Source: Methylacidiphilales bacterium (GTDB lineage: Bacteria; Verrucomicrobiota; Verrucomicrobiia; Methylacidiphilales; UBA1321). Taken from it: 64,000 nucleotides of DNA. Below, piece by piece: positions 1 to 7,479 of this stretch. Position 1 is the first letter of the stretch, and the number at the start of each line of letters is the position of its first letter. The stretch spans positions 1-64,000 of the forward strand of contig JAJSLK010000045.1 in the NCBI GenBank assembly GCA_021272165.1, written 5' to 3'. The position numbers were made by a program, and so were the translations under genes. A model generated the notes under the pieces. That model was not told where the DNA came from. It worked only from the letters and a program-made list of their open reading frames with translations, and searched no databases.

Positions 1-126
1 GTCGAAAATGCTTTCCTCCACCTCAAACGCTGGCGGGGTATTGCCACCCGTTACGCCAAAAGAACCGCCTCCTTCCTCGCCGCCGTTCAGATTCGCTGCA
101 TCGCTCTCTGGGCTCATATCTCGTGA
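1..126 (+). CDS. IS5-type transposase, C-terminal end (partial)
   Basis: Frame 1 is open from the window edge and ends at TGA 124-126, encoding the last 41 residues of a protein. The segment VENAFLHLKRWRGIATRYAK matches the C-terminal signature of DDE transposases of the IS5 family, where the Glu of the DDE triad lies in an ExxF..K/R..R context and is followed by R-(I/G)-A-T-R-Y. The N-terminal two DDE acidic residues lie outside the window. The protein would cut and join DNA at the ends of its own element and possibly of related MITEs. Ten bases after its stop comes a CTAG followed by a MITE-type terminal repeat (136-159), whose orientation is wrong for it to be this element's own right end. 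Family call is firm; subgroup is inference. Confidence 0.8.
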   Translation, partial: VENAFLHLKRWRGIATRYAKRTASFLAAVQIRCIALWAHIS

Positions 127-135
127 CTACACTAT

Positions 136-159
136 CTAGAACTCATTGCAAAAGTAGCC
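136..159 (+). repeat. MITE/IS terminal inverted repeat with CTAG target site
   Basis: CTAG followed by AACTCATTGCAAAAGTAGCC. The same end begins the complete MITE at 56146-56279 and occurs inverted at 39652-39682. It reads as a left end, so an element should extend to the right. No matching right end is visible before the thiolase gene, so this is either a solo or truncated element. Confidence 0.75.
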
Positions 160-282
160 AGGGGCAGTCCTCATCCGCGCCGGCCTCCTCCTCGGTTTGG
201 TCCTCTTTATTTATCGGAAACATCGCCCTTGATTTGGGGCATTCCGCAGACCAAAAAACAAAGAATTATCGGGCAAGGTACA

Positions 283-319
283 ACCGCCCAGTAAGCAGAT
301 GCCCGAGGCGGGAGTCGAA
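283..319 (+). repeat. Direct repeat copy 1, includes a tRNA-Leu 3'-end remnant
   Basis: A 37-bp stretch identical to 4220-4256. Bases 300-319 equal the last 20 nt of the tRNA-Leu on the minus strand, but after base 319 the match stops, so the T-arm cannot close and this is not a functional tRNA. Bases 283-299 match the last codons of the downstream SDR gene plus the short spacer to the tRNA. The arrangement resembles an attachment-site pair around 487-4231. Confidence 0.85.
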
Positions 320-344
320 TCCACCCCGATGAGGACTCCGCATG

Positions 345-404
345 ACTCCAGCGGACTTCTCTCTCGGAAAAGCGAGTTTTCAAGAAGGCGATGTCCGCTG
401 GAGT
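345..404. repeat. 12-bp inverted repeat
   Basis: ACTCCAGCGGAC at 345-356 is perfectly complementary to GTCCGCTGGAGT at 393-404, with a 36-base loop that contains a smaller CTCG/CGAG hairpin. There is no T-run after it, so an intrinsic terminator is unlikely. It may be another mobile-element relic or an RNA fold in the operon leader. Confidence 0.5.
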
Positions 405-486
405 TATTCCGAATCACGAAAAATTTGTCAGACGGTTGTCAGATTTTCGCTGTATCTTAACGAGGTCGAGGTTAGCGTCATTTAGC

Positions 487-1611
487 ATGAAACCTGTCTG
501 GCTCGTTTCCGCGTTTCGTACTCCGCAAGGACGCTTCCTTGGCGCGCTCGCCAAGTATTCCGCAGTCGATCTGGCCGTGGCCGCGGGCCGGGCGGCGCTG
601 GATGGCTTTGATCCCGCCCGAATCGACAGCGTAATCCTAGGCAATGTGCTCGGCGCGGGACTCGGCATGAACGTGGCGCGCCAGGTTGGCATCGGGCTTG
701 GACTGCCGGTGAGCACGCCGGCTTTCACCGTGAACATGATGTGCGCCTCGGGTATGCAGGCGGTTATTCTCGCCGCGCAGGCCATCCAGGCGGGTTCGGC
801 CCGCATGGTGTTGTGCGGCGGCACCGAATCGATGTCCAACGCCCCGTATCTTTTGGCCAGGGCGCGCTCCGGCTACAAGCTGGGCGATGGCGTGCTGATC
901 GATTCGCTGTTGCGCGACGGATTGACCGACGCCTTCAGCGGCGAACATATGGGTCTTACCGCCGAACGCGTGGCGGATCGCAAGTCCATTTCCCGGGAAG
1001 CGCAGGATCGATTTGCCGTGCGCAGTCAGGAACGCTATGCCGCGGCTCGGGCCGCGGGCCGTTTTACGGCTGAGATCGTACCGCTCGCGGAATTAAAGCA
1101 GGACGAACATCCGCGGCCCGGCACGACGCTGGAAAAATTGGCCGCGCTCAAGCCGGCTTTCAAACCCGACGGCACCGTCACAGCCGGCAATGCCGCCGGC
1201 CTGAACGATGGCGCCGCCATGCTCGTACTCTGCGAGGAAAAATTCGGTCTCGAGAACGGTCTTGAGCCTCTGACGGTAATGACCGCGAGCGCCTCCGTGG
1301 GATGCGAGCCTTCCCTCATGGGCTTGGGACCGATTTATGCCACACGACGCGTCAGCAAGGACCCGAACGAGTTCGACTGGATCGAACTGAACGAGGCGTT
1401 TGCCGCCCAAGCCGTCGCCTGCATGAACGAACTCGGGATCGCCGAAGACAGGGTCAATCCCGACGGTGGCGCCATCGCGCTGGGCCATCCCATCGGGGCC
1501 AGCGGCGCGCGGCTCCTGGTCCACCTGGCCCACCGGCGTCCGACGCGCGGACTGGCCACCTTGTGCGTCGGCGGCGGCATGGGTTGCGCCGTCGTGTTGC
1601 AGCGGCCCTGA
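487..1611 (+). CDS. Acetyl-CoA C-acetyltransferase (thiolase)
   Basis: A 374-residue thiolase that interconverts two acetyl-CoA and acetoacetyl-CoA in the cytoplasm. The nucleophilic Cys86 is in NMMCASGMQAV, GGTESMSNAPY follows, GNAAGLNDGAA marks the core, NEAFAAQ the substrate loop, and the catalytic pair is His334 (GHPIGASGAR) and Cys360 (CVGGGMG). I chose ATG 487 because MKPVWLVSAFRTP is where the family begins; the frame is open back to 391, but the extra 32 residues resemble no thiolase. It is slightly short for the family (about 390). It heads an operon with a CoA ligase and a 3-hydroxybutyrate dehydrogenase-like SDR, so it probably cleaves acetoacetyl-CoA formed by those enzymes. A biosynthetic (PHB or mevalonate) role is less likely from context. 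Confidence 0.93.
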   Translation: MKPVWLVSAFRTPQGRFLGALAKYSAVDLAVAAGRAALDGFDPARIDSVILGNVLGAGLGMNVARQVGIGLGLPVSTPAFTVNMMCASGMQAVILAAQAIQAGSARMVLCGGTESMSNAPYLLARARSGYKLGDGVLIDSLLRDGLTDAFSGEHMGLTAERVADRKSISREAQDRFAVRSQERYAAARAAGRFTAEIVPLAELKQDEHPRPGTTLEKLAALKPAFKPDGTVTAGNAAGLNDGAAMLVLCEEKFGLENGLEPLTVMTASASVGCEPSLMGLGPIYATRRVSKDPNEFDWIELNEAFAAQAVACMNELGIAEDRVNPDGGAIALGHPIGASGARLLVHLAHRRPTRGLATLCVGGGMGCAVVLQRP

Positions 1612-1622
1612 TTTCAAAACTC

Positions 1623-3470
1623 ATGACTTGTCCATCTCCGCCATCCGACTTATCACCGGCTTGGACGCCGTCGCCCGAATTCATCGCCGGTACGAATCTC
1701 GGCTGGCTGATGCGGCGGGTGGGCGTTGATTCCCACGACGCGCTGCACGCCTGGTCGGTGCAAAATCGCGAGGCCTACTGGGCGCTGGCCATTGAGCGGC
1801 TCGGCATCCGTTTCCGGCAACCGTTTTCCCGCGTGCTGGACCCGACCGGTGATGCGACCTCACCGCGCTGGCTGCCGGACGCGCGGCTCAACATCGTCGA
1901 GAGCTGTTTTGCCGCTCCCGCCGATGCGTCCGCCATCATCCACCAGACCGAAGGCGGCGACCTGGAGACGATGACCTTCGGCGAACTTGAGGGCCTCACC
2001 GACCGCGTCGCCCGGACCCTGGTGCGGCGGGGATTCGAACCCGGGAGCGCCATCGCGATCTTGATGCCGATGACCGCGGAATCGGTGGCCATCTATCTCG
2101 GCATCATCAAGGCCGGCTGCGCGGTGGTCGGCATCGCGGACAGCTTTCGCCCGAAAGAAATCGCCACGCGTCTGCGGCTCGCCCGCGCGGTGGCCATTTT
2201 CACCCAGGACGTCGCCCTGCGCGGAGGCAAGGAATTCCCGCTTTATCAAAGCATCGTTGAGATGGATCGCCCGCCTGCCATCGTCCTTCCCGCCCGCGGA
2301 CGGCTCTCTCTTGCGCTGCGGACCGGAGACTGCGCTTGGGAGCAATTTCTCGCCGAACCGGGGCCGTTCGCCGCCGTGCCGCGGGAACCGTCCGACACGG
2401 TCAACATCCTCTTTTCCTCCGGCACGACCGGCGAGCCCAAAGCGATACCCTGGACGCAACTCACTCCGATCAAAGCCGCCGCCGACGCCCACTTTCACCA
2501 AAATATCCAGGCCTGTGACGTGCTGGTCTGGCCGACGAACATCGGCTGGATGATGGGCCCGTGGCTGATCTTCGCCAGCCTGATCAACCGGGTCGCTATG
2601 GGCCTCTACTGCGGCGCGCCCAGCGGACGCGAATTCGCCCGCTTCGTCCAGGAATCCCGCGCGACGATGCTCGGGGTGATTCCGAGCCTGGTCAAAGCCT
2701 GGCGCGTCACCGATTGCCCGCGCGGTTTCGACTGGAGCGCCATCAAACTTTTCAGCTCGACCGGCGAATGCTCCAATGCCGATGATATGCGCTGGCTCAT
2801 GGCCCAGGCCGGCGGAAAGCCGGTGATCGAATATTGCGGCGGCACGGAAATCGGCGGCGCCTACCTCACCGGCACCGTCACGAAGCCGTGTGTTCCCGGC
2901 GCTTTCAACACGCCCGCCCTCGGCCTCGATTTCGTCATTCTCGACGAAACCGGTCGTCCGGCCCGAAATGGCGAGGCGTTTCTGGTGCCCCCTTCCATCG
3001 GCTTGTCCGTCAGCCTGCTCCATCGGGACCATCACCAAGTCTATTTTGCCGATGTTCCGCCCAGCCCGTGCCGTCGAACGCTGCGGCGACATGGCGACCA
3101 AATCGAAACCCTCCCCGGCGGCTACTGGCGCGCACACGGCCGCGCCGACGACACCATGAATCTCGGCGGAATCAAGGTCAGCTCCGCCGAGATCGAGCGC
3201 GTGCTGCAAAGCGTGCCTGGCGTAACGGAAACCGCGGCCATCGCAGTCTCTCCCGCCGGGGGACCGAGCCTGCTCGTGATCTACGCCGTTTGCGCCAAGC
3301 AACCGGCCGACCAGGATGATCTGGCCGCGGCCATGCAGACCGCAATCAGGCTGGATTTGAATCCGCTTTTCAAAATCCACGACCTCGTGCTGGTCGACGC
3401 CCTGCCGAGGACCCCCTCAAACAAAGTCATGCGTCGCGCGTTGCGCGAGCAATACCTTTTCAAATCATGA
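1623..3470 (+). CDS. Acyl-CoA ligase, probably acetoacetyl-CoA synthetase role
   Basis: A 615-residue ANL-superfamily adenylate-forming ligase that joins a carboxylic acid to CoA via an acyl-AMP. Visible motifs are SSGTTGEPKA (265-274, ATP loop), YCGGTEIGG (405-412), the hinge region GRADDTMNLGG and the C-terminal catalytic Lys601 in TPSNK. The N-terminal region and GTE context resemble acetyl/acetoacetyl-CoA synthetases and plant AAE17/18-type enzymes rather than long-chain ligases. ATG 1623 lies 11 bases after the thiolase stop, and the gene ends in a 4-base ATGA overlap with the SDR, so the three are translationally linked. Acetoacetate as substrate is inferred from the neighbours. Acetate or another short acid remains possible. 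Confidence 0.85.
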   Translation: MTCPSPPSDLSPAWTPSPEFIAGTNLGWLMRRVGVDSHDALHAWSVQNREAYWALAIERLGIRFRQPFSRVLDPTGDATSPRWLPDARLNIVESCFAAPADASAIIHQTEGGDLETMTFGELEGLTDRVARTLVRRGFEPGSAIAILMPMTAESVAIYLGIIKAGCAVVGIADSFRPKEIATRLRLARAVAIFTQDVALRGGKEFPLYQSIVEMDRPPAIVLPARGRLSLALRTGDCAWEQFLAEPGPFAAVPREPSDTVNILFSSGTTGEPKAIPWTQLTPIKAAADAHFHQNIQACDVLVWPTNIGWMMGPWLIFASLINRVAMGLYCGAPSGREFARFVQESRATMLGVIPSLVKAWRVTDCPRGFDWSAIKLFSSTGECSNADDMRWLMAQAGGKPVIEYCGGTEIGGAYLTGTVTKPCVPGAFNTPALGLDFVILDETGRPARNGEAFLVPPSIGLSVSLLHRDHHQVYFADVPPSPCRRTLRRHGDQIETLPGGYWRAHGRADDTMNLGGIKVSSAEIERVLQSVPGVTETAAIAVSPAGGPSLLVIYAVCAKQPADQDDLAAAMQTAIRLDLNPLFKIHDLVLVDALPRTPSNKVMRRALREQYLFKS

Positions 3471-4231
3471 AGCAGACCATTCTCATCACCGGCGCCGGCA
3501 GCGGACTCGGACGCGGACTGGGCCTTTGCCTGGCGCGAGAGGGACATGCCATCATCGCGACTGATCTCAACCGCGAAAGGGCCGAGGAAACGGCCGCACA
3601 AATCGCCGCCGCCGGGGGCGAGGCGAAGGCGGGCGCACTCGACGTCACCTCCGAAGCCGATGTCCGGCTTTTTTGGGACAAACTCGCCGAATCTCCCGTG
3701 AGCGTTCTCATCAACAACGCCGGGCTTCAGCACGTGGCGCGGGTCGAGGAGTTTCCCGTTGAACAATGGGACCTTCTCCTGGGCGTCATGATCCGGGGCC
3801 CCTTCCTCATGATCCGCGCGGCGCTGCCCGGTATGCGCGCCCGCGGCTTCGGACGCATCGTGAACATCGGCTCCATCCATTCGCACGTCGCTTCTCCCTT
3901 CAAGTCAGCCTACGTGTCGGCCAAGCACGCTCTGATTGGCTTCTCCAAAACGGTGGCGCTGGAAACCGCGGGCGCGGACATCACCTGCAACACCGTCTGC
4001 CCCGCCTATGTCCGCACGCCGCTCGTCGACGCCCAGATCCGGGACCAGGCGCTCCAGCGCGGCATTTCCGAAGACGAGGTGATCGGGCGCATCATGCTCG
4101 ACCCGATGCCGAAGAAGACCTTCATCACCATCGAGGAAATCGCCGCCGCCGCCGAGTACCTGATCAGCCCGCTGGCGCGCAATGTCACCGGGCAGACTCT
4201 CACCATCGATGGCGGCTGGACCGCCCAGTAA
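3467..4231 (+). CDS. bdhA: 3-hydroxybutyrate dehydrogenase-like SDR
   Basis: A 254-residue classical short-chain dehydrogenase. It has the nucleotide-binding GAGSGLG (9-15), NNAG (83-86), catalytic Ser136 and the Tyr149/Lys153 pair (YVSAK), and ends in IDGGWTAQ. The stretch NNAGLQHVARVEEFP is characteristic of bacterial D-3-hydroxybutyrate dehydrogenases, which oxidise 3-hydroxybutyrate to acetoacetate with NAD. With the ligase and thiolase this gives a complete route from 3-hydroxybutyrate to acetyl-CoA. Its ATG overlaps the ligase stop. The last three codons and the stop lie inside the 37-bp direct repeat shared with 283-319, so the 3' end of the gene coincides with a possible recombination site. 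Confidence 0.88.
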   Translation: MKQTILITGAGSGLGRGLGLCLAREGHAIIATDLNRERAEETAAQIAAAGGEAKAGALDVTSEADVRLFWDKLAESPVSVLINNAGLQHVARVEEFPVEQWDLLLGVMIRGPFLMIRAALPGMRARGFGRIVNIGSIHSHVASPFKSAYVSAKHALIGFSKTVALETAGADITCNTVCPAYVRTPLVDAQIRDQALQRGISEDEVIGRIMLDPMPKKTFITIEEIAAAAEYLISPLARNVTGQTLTIDGGWTAQ

Positions 4232-4256
4232 GCAGATGCCCGAGGCGGGAGTCGAA
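4220..4256 (+). repeat. Direct repeat copy 2 (SDR 3' end plus tRNA-Leu 3' end)
   Basis: Identical over 37 bp to 283-319. Here it runs from the last codons of the SDR gene across the 5-bp spacer into the 3' end of an intact tRNA-Leu. The two copies are 3,937 bp apart and enclose the ketone-body operon. tRNA 3' ends are the usual target of tyrosine integrases, but no integrase lies between the copies. Confidence 0.85.
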
Positions 4257-4321
4257 CCCGCACGGAGGTTTCCCTCCTCAGGATTTTAAGTCCTGTATGT
4301 CTGCCATTCCATCACTCGGGC
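4237..4321 (-). tRNA. tRNA-Leu (anticodon UAA)
   Basis: An 85-nt class II tRNA. The acceptor stem is GCCCGAG/CTCGGGC with discriminator A. The anticodon stem is CAGGA/TCCTG around loop CTTAAAA, with anticodon TAA at 4286-4288. The long variable arm has stem GGAGG/CCTCC, and the T-arm is GCGGG-TTCGACT-CCCGC. CCA is not encoded. It reads UUA (and possibly UUG) leucine codons. Its 3' end is part of the direct repeat described at 4220-4256. Confidence 0.96.
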
Positions 4322-4430
4322 CATGGATGAGAAAAGAGTAAGTTGCGACTTTGACGACAAGTTTAAATTGAATCAATGTTATGCTGCCTTTGCGAGGTCA
4401 CTCTGAAGATCCGAAGCCGAAGGGCGGTTC

Positions 4431-5489
4431 TCATTTGGATTCCTCCAGAATCAGCAGAGGCTGGGATGAGTCGACCTTTTCTTCTTCGTCGACGAAGCGA
4501 ACGCCGGCTCCCAGGAGGCGGATGGGCTGGGGGCTGCGGGCCCAGGCATCGGCGAGAAGCGCCCGGTAAATGTCGCGAGTGGGCCGGGGAGTGACGCATT
4601 CCCGGGTGGTGCGGCAGAAGTCGGCGAATTTCACCTTCACGAAGGCCTTATGGATCAGGCGATCCGAGGCCTTGGCGCGGAGTTCCTGCTCGAGGTCGAT
4701 CACCAGTTGATCCAATTCCTGTCGACACTGCTCCAGCGTGGTCAGGTTATCGGCGAAGGTGCATTCATTGCTGAGGCTTTTGCGAATTCGGTTAGGCTCG
4801 ACCGGGCGGTCGTCCCGCCCCCGGCAAAGATGATAAAGTTCCTGGCCCCACTTGCCATGACGGCATATCAATTCCGTTAGGAAAATCTTCTGAAGATCGC
4901 CGCAGGTTTTGATCCCCTGCCGCTCGAATTTCTCGGCGCTCTTGGGGCCGACGCCCCAGATTTTGCGCACCGGCAGATCGCGCATGAATGTGTCGATCGA
5001 ATCGGGCGTGATGGCGAACTGGCCGTTGGGCTTGCGCCAGTCGCTCGCGATCTTGGCCAGCATCTTGTTCGGGGCAATGCCCGCAGAACTAGTCAACTTG
5101 GTCTCATCGAAGATGCGCTTGCGGATTTCGCGGGCAATGTCCCAGGCATAGCGGTCTTGCCCGGTGACATCAAAATAGGCTTCGTCGAGGGAAAGGGGCT
5201 CGACCAACGGGGTGTACTCCCGAAGAATGCGTCGGATCTTGGCCGACTCAGCCCGATAAAGATCGAACCGGACCGGAAGGAAGACCAGATGGGGGCATCG
5301 TTCCCGCGCCTGGAAACCCGGCATGGCCGAGCGGACGCCATACTTGCGTGCTTCGTAGTTACAGGTGGTTACCACGCCGCGCCGTGAACCGCCACCGACG
5401 GCGACGGGCTGGCCGGCCAGCTCGGGACGCTCGCGCATTTCGACTGCGGCATAGAAGCAGTCCATGTCGAGGTGGATGATTTTGCGCAC
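4431..5489 (-). CDS. dinB: DNA polymerase IV (Y-family translesion polymerase)
   Basis: A 352-residue Y-family polymerase that copies past DNA lesions with low fidelity. Catalytic residues are visible as Asp8 in HLDMDCFYAAVE and Asp102-Glu103 in SLDEAYFD. GIAPNKMLAKIAS and the helix-hairpin-helix KIWGVGPK follow. The frame is open 30 codons further upstream to ATG 5579, but the family starts at (M/V)RKIIHxDMD, the length then equals the usual 351, and AGAGG lies 11 bases before the GTG at 5489. So I prefer GTG 5489. No LexA-like box was recognised upstream. The gene stands alone between tRNA-Leu and the TPS locus. Confidence 0.95.
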   Translation of the reverse strand: MRKIIHLDMDCFYAAVEMRERPELAGQPVAVGGGSRRGVVTTCNYEARKYGVRSAMPGFQARERCPHLVFLPVRFDLYRAESAKIRRILREYTPLVEPLSLDEAYFDVTGQDRYAWDIAREIRKRIFDETKLTSSAGIAPNKMLAKIASDWRKPNGQFAITPDSIDTFMRDLPVRKIWGVGPKSAEKFERQGIKTCGDLQKIFLTELICRHGKWGQELYHLCRGRDDRPVEPNRIRKSLSNECTFADNLTTLEQCRQELDQLVIDLEQELRAKASDRLIHKAFVKVKFADFCRTTRECVTPRPTRDIYRALLADAWARSPQPIRLLGAGVRFVDEEEKVDSSQPLLILEESK

Positions 5490-5661
5490 CGCGCAGTCTA
5501 CCTCTCTTGTGCCTGCGTGCCAAAATCGTTCTTTTGTGGACTGCCTCATCGTCATGAAGAAATACAAAATTGAGTGCATCAGCCATCTTCAAAATTGACT
5601 CGATAGATAATTGAGAATGCGAATTGAAAATTCGTCCATGAGTGAGGGGTCTTTAATTTTT

Positions 5662-5748
5662 GCGTCACGGGATTGTCACATTTGGGTCGCGCAAATGTTA
5701 CCATGAACTTCTTGGTCGACCTTTCCGCGATAACTATCCTTCCACTGA
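5662..5748 (+). promoter_or_regulatory. Regulatory leader, copy A (palindrome plus promoter-like pair) before tpsB
   Basis: This 87-bp block is 85% identical, without gaps, to 13303-13389. It contains a 27-bp imperfect palindrome at 5675-5701 (halves GTCACATTTGGG and CGCAAATGTTAC around TCG). A TTGGTC (5712-5717) - 17 bp - TATCCT (5735-5740) pair follows. The palindrome centre would lie about 60 bp upstream of the implied start, a position typical of class I activators. An ATG at 5703 opens MNFLVDLSAITIL, also conserved in copy B; this frame continues to 5915 and overlaps tpsB. Promoter and operator roles are inference. Confidence 0.6.
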
Positions 5749-5775
5749 TTTCTCACGTGCAACGCCCGATTTTGA

Positions 5776-7479
5776 ATGAAAAATTTGCCAAATCATTGCG
5801 ATCCGTTCGCCATGCACAGGTCGCACGTGTCGAGGCGGGAAGGAATACTTCTTACGCTTCTTTGGGTAATTTTAATGTGGATAGGGTGTTTGCTGGCAGC
5901 TTTTGCCACGCCTGACAGCGCGGCGGCTTCCAGTGCTCCGGCTGCGGGAACCACGCCGGCCAATGCTTCCGCCACTGCCATGTCCGTTCCCCGGTTTTAC
6001 ATTCGGCAATACGAAGTAAAAGGTGGGGGAAAATTGTTGTCGAGCGACGAGGTGGAGGAGGCGGTTTATCCCTATTTGGGGCCGTACCGGACTACGGAGG
6101 ATGTTGAAGCAGCACGGGGGGCCTTGGAAAAGGCCTACCGGGACAAAGGGTACCAGACGGTAACGGTGATGGTGCCGGCGCAGCAGATGCGCAATGGGGT
6201 GGTGAAGCTGCAGGTGATGTCGGGCCAGGTGGAGCGGTTGCGGGTGAACGGGTCACGTTATTTTTCGATCGACCAGATCCGGCGGGAGGCGCCATCGCTG
6301 CAGGAGGGGACGTCGCCGAACTTTACGCAGGTGACACACGATTTGCTGGTGTTGAATCAGATTTCAGACCGGCGAGTGACGCCATCGGTGAGTCCGGGCA
6401 GAGAGCCGGGAACGGTGGATGTGGACCTGACGGTGAAGGATACGTTTCCGATGCATGGGAGCCTGGAGATCAATAACCGGTACAGCGCGGATACGACGCC
6501 GCTGCGGCTCAACGGGTCGGTGAGTTACGATAATTTGTGGCAGCTGGAACACTCGGTGGGATTCAGCTTCCAGACGGCGCCGGAAAATCCGAGCGATGTG
6601 AAGGTGTTTTCGGGTTATTACCTGGCGCGGGTGCCGGATATGAGCTGGCTGAGCCTAATGCTGCAGGGAACCGACCAGGACAGCAATGTGAACACTCTGG
6701 GGGGGATCGGCGTGGCGGGCAAGGGTCAGGTGATCGGGGGTCGGGCGGTTTTCGCGCTGCCGTCGCGAAAGGATTTTTATCATTCGCTGAGTCTGGGGAT
6801 CGACTACAAGCACTTCGATCAGGACGTGGACATTGCCGGGACGCATTCGGTCACGCCGGTGACCTATTACCCGCTTAGCGCGGCCTATAGCAGCACATGG
6901 CAGGGAAAGGGGTATGAGACCGATTTCAATGCGAGCGTGAATCTGGCGATCCGGGAATTCGGCAGCGATGAGGCGGAGTTTCAGCAGAATCGGGTGGGAT
7001 CGAGCGGGGATTTCATTTATTTCCGGGGTGACCTGTCGCAGACGTGGGAGTTGCCGGAGGGTTGCCAGCTCTTTGCGAAAGTGCAGGGGCAGGCGTCGGA
7101 CGAACCGCTGGTCAACAGTGAACAGTTCAGCGGGGGCGGCATCGGAACAGTGCGCGGTTATCTCGAATCGGAAGAGTTGGGCGACAATGGGATTTTGGGT
7201 TCGGTGGAGATGCGGAGCCCGTCGTTGGGTGATGTGTTGGGCAAGGCGGTCAACGATTGGCGGTTTTACGTTTTTGCCGAGGGTGGCCGGCTCTCACTGG
7301 ATGAGGCGTTGGCGGACCAGCAGTCGCAATTCACGCTGGCGAGCATCGGGGCCGGGACACGGCTCCGGATCCTCGATCACCTCAATGGCTCGCTTGACCT
7401 CGGCGTGCCGATGGACAATGGCGTGCAAACCACGGCCTGGTCGCCGTTGCTGACCTTTCGGGTCTGGGCGGAGTTTTAA
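5776..7479 (+). CDS. TpsB transporter, ShlB/FhaC/HecB family
   Basis: A 567-residue outer-membrane protein of the two-partner secretion (TPS) pathway, which exports a large TpsA protein through its own beta-barrel. A hydrophobic signal core (LLTLLWVILMWIGCLLAAFA, about 25-44) is followed by an Ala/Ser/Thr linker, POTRA-like domains at roughly 73-150 and 152-222, and a C-terminal 16-strand-type barrel. The conserved L6 signature VRGY is at 459-462, and the chain ends in an aromatic residue (WAEF) as barrel proteins do. The start could be ATG 5776 or ATG 5812 (MHRSH); neither has a clear ribosome site. It is the first gene of a six-gene operon whose next members are ExbB, ExbD and TonB. The likely substrate is the giant protein at 13527. 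Confidence 0.92.
   Translation: MKNLPNHCDPFAMHRSHVSRREGILLTLLWVILMWIGCLLAAFATPDSAAASSAPAAGTTPANASATAMSVPRFYIRQYEVKGGGKLLSSDEVEEAVYPYLGPYRTTEDVEAARGALEKAYRDKGYQTVTVMVPAQQMRNGVVKLQVMSGQVERLRVNGSRYFSIDQIRREAPSLQEGTSPNFTQVTHDLLVLNQISDRRVTPSVSPGREPGTVDVDLTVKDTFPMHGSLEINNRYSADTTPLRLNGSVSYDNLWQLEHSVGFSFQTAPENPSDVKVFSGYYLARVPDMSWLSLMLQGTDQDSNVNTLGGIGVAGKGQVIGGRAVFALPSRKDFYHSLSLGIDYKHFDQDVDIAGTHSVTPVTYYPLSAAYSSTWQGKGYETDFNASVNLAIREFGSDEAEFQQNRVGSSGDFIYFRGDLSQTWELPEGCQLFAKVQGQASDEPLVNSEQFSGGGIGTVRGYLESEELGDNGILGSVEMRSPSLGDVLGKAVNDWRFYVFAEGGRLSLDEALADQQSQFTLASIGAGTRLRILDHLNGSLDLGVPMDNGVQTTAWSPLLTFRVWAEF

Larger units (their letters stand above)
127..486. other. 360-bp gene-poor mosaic between transposase and thiolase
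   Basis: No convincing gene is present. The stretch holds the terminal repeat at 136-159, a copy of the tRNA-Leu 3' end at 283-319 and a 12-bp inverted repeat at 345-404. It looks like accumulated junctions of mobile DNA upstream of the ketone-body operon. Any promoter for that operon should lie here, but I could not identify one with confidence. Confidence 0.6.

Noticed and set aside
300-319. A second tRNA-Leu gene
   Set aside because: Only the last 20 nt of the tRNA are present. The T-arm partner strand and everything beyond are unrelated, so it is a fragment in a direct repeat.
391-486. N-terminal extension of the thiolase
   Set aside because: The frame is open, but the extra 32 residues match no thiolase and ATG 487 gives the standard family start.
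2030-2052. tRNA T-arm-like sequence (GGATTCGAACCCGGGAGC)
   Set aside because: It lies inside the ligase gene in frame (RRGFEPGS), and no acceptor stem or anticodon arm surrounds it.
1860-3380. A 506-codon open frame on the minus strand
   Set aside because: Antisense to the acyl-CoA ligase with its intact motifs. No evidence of coding.
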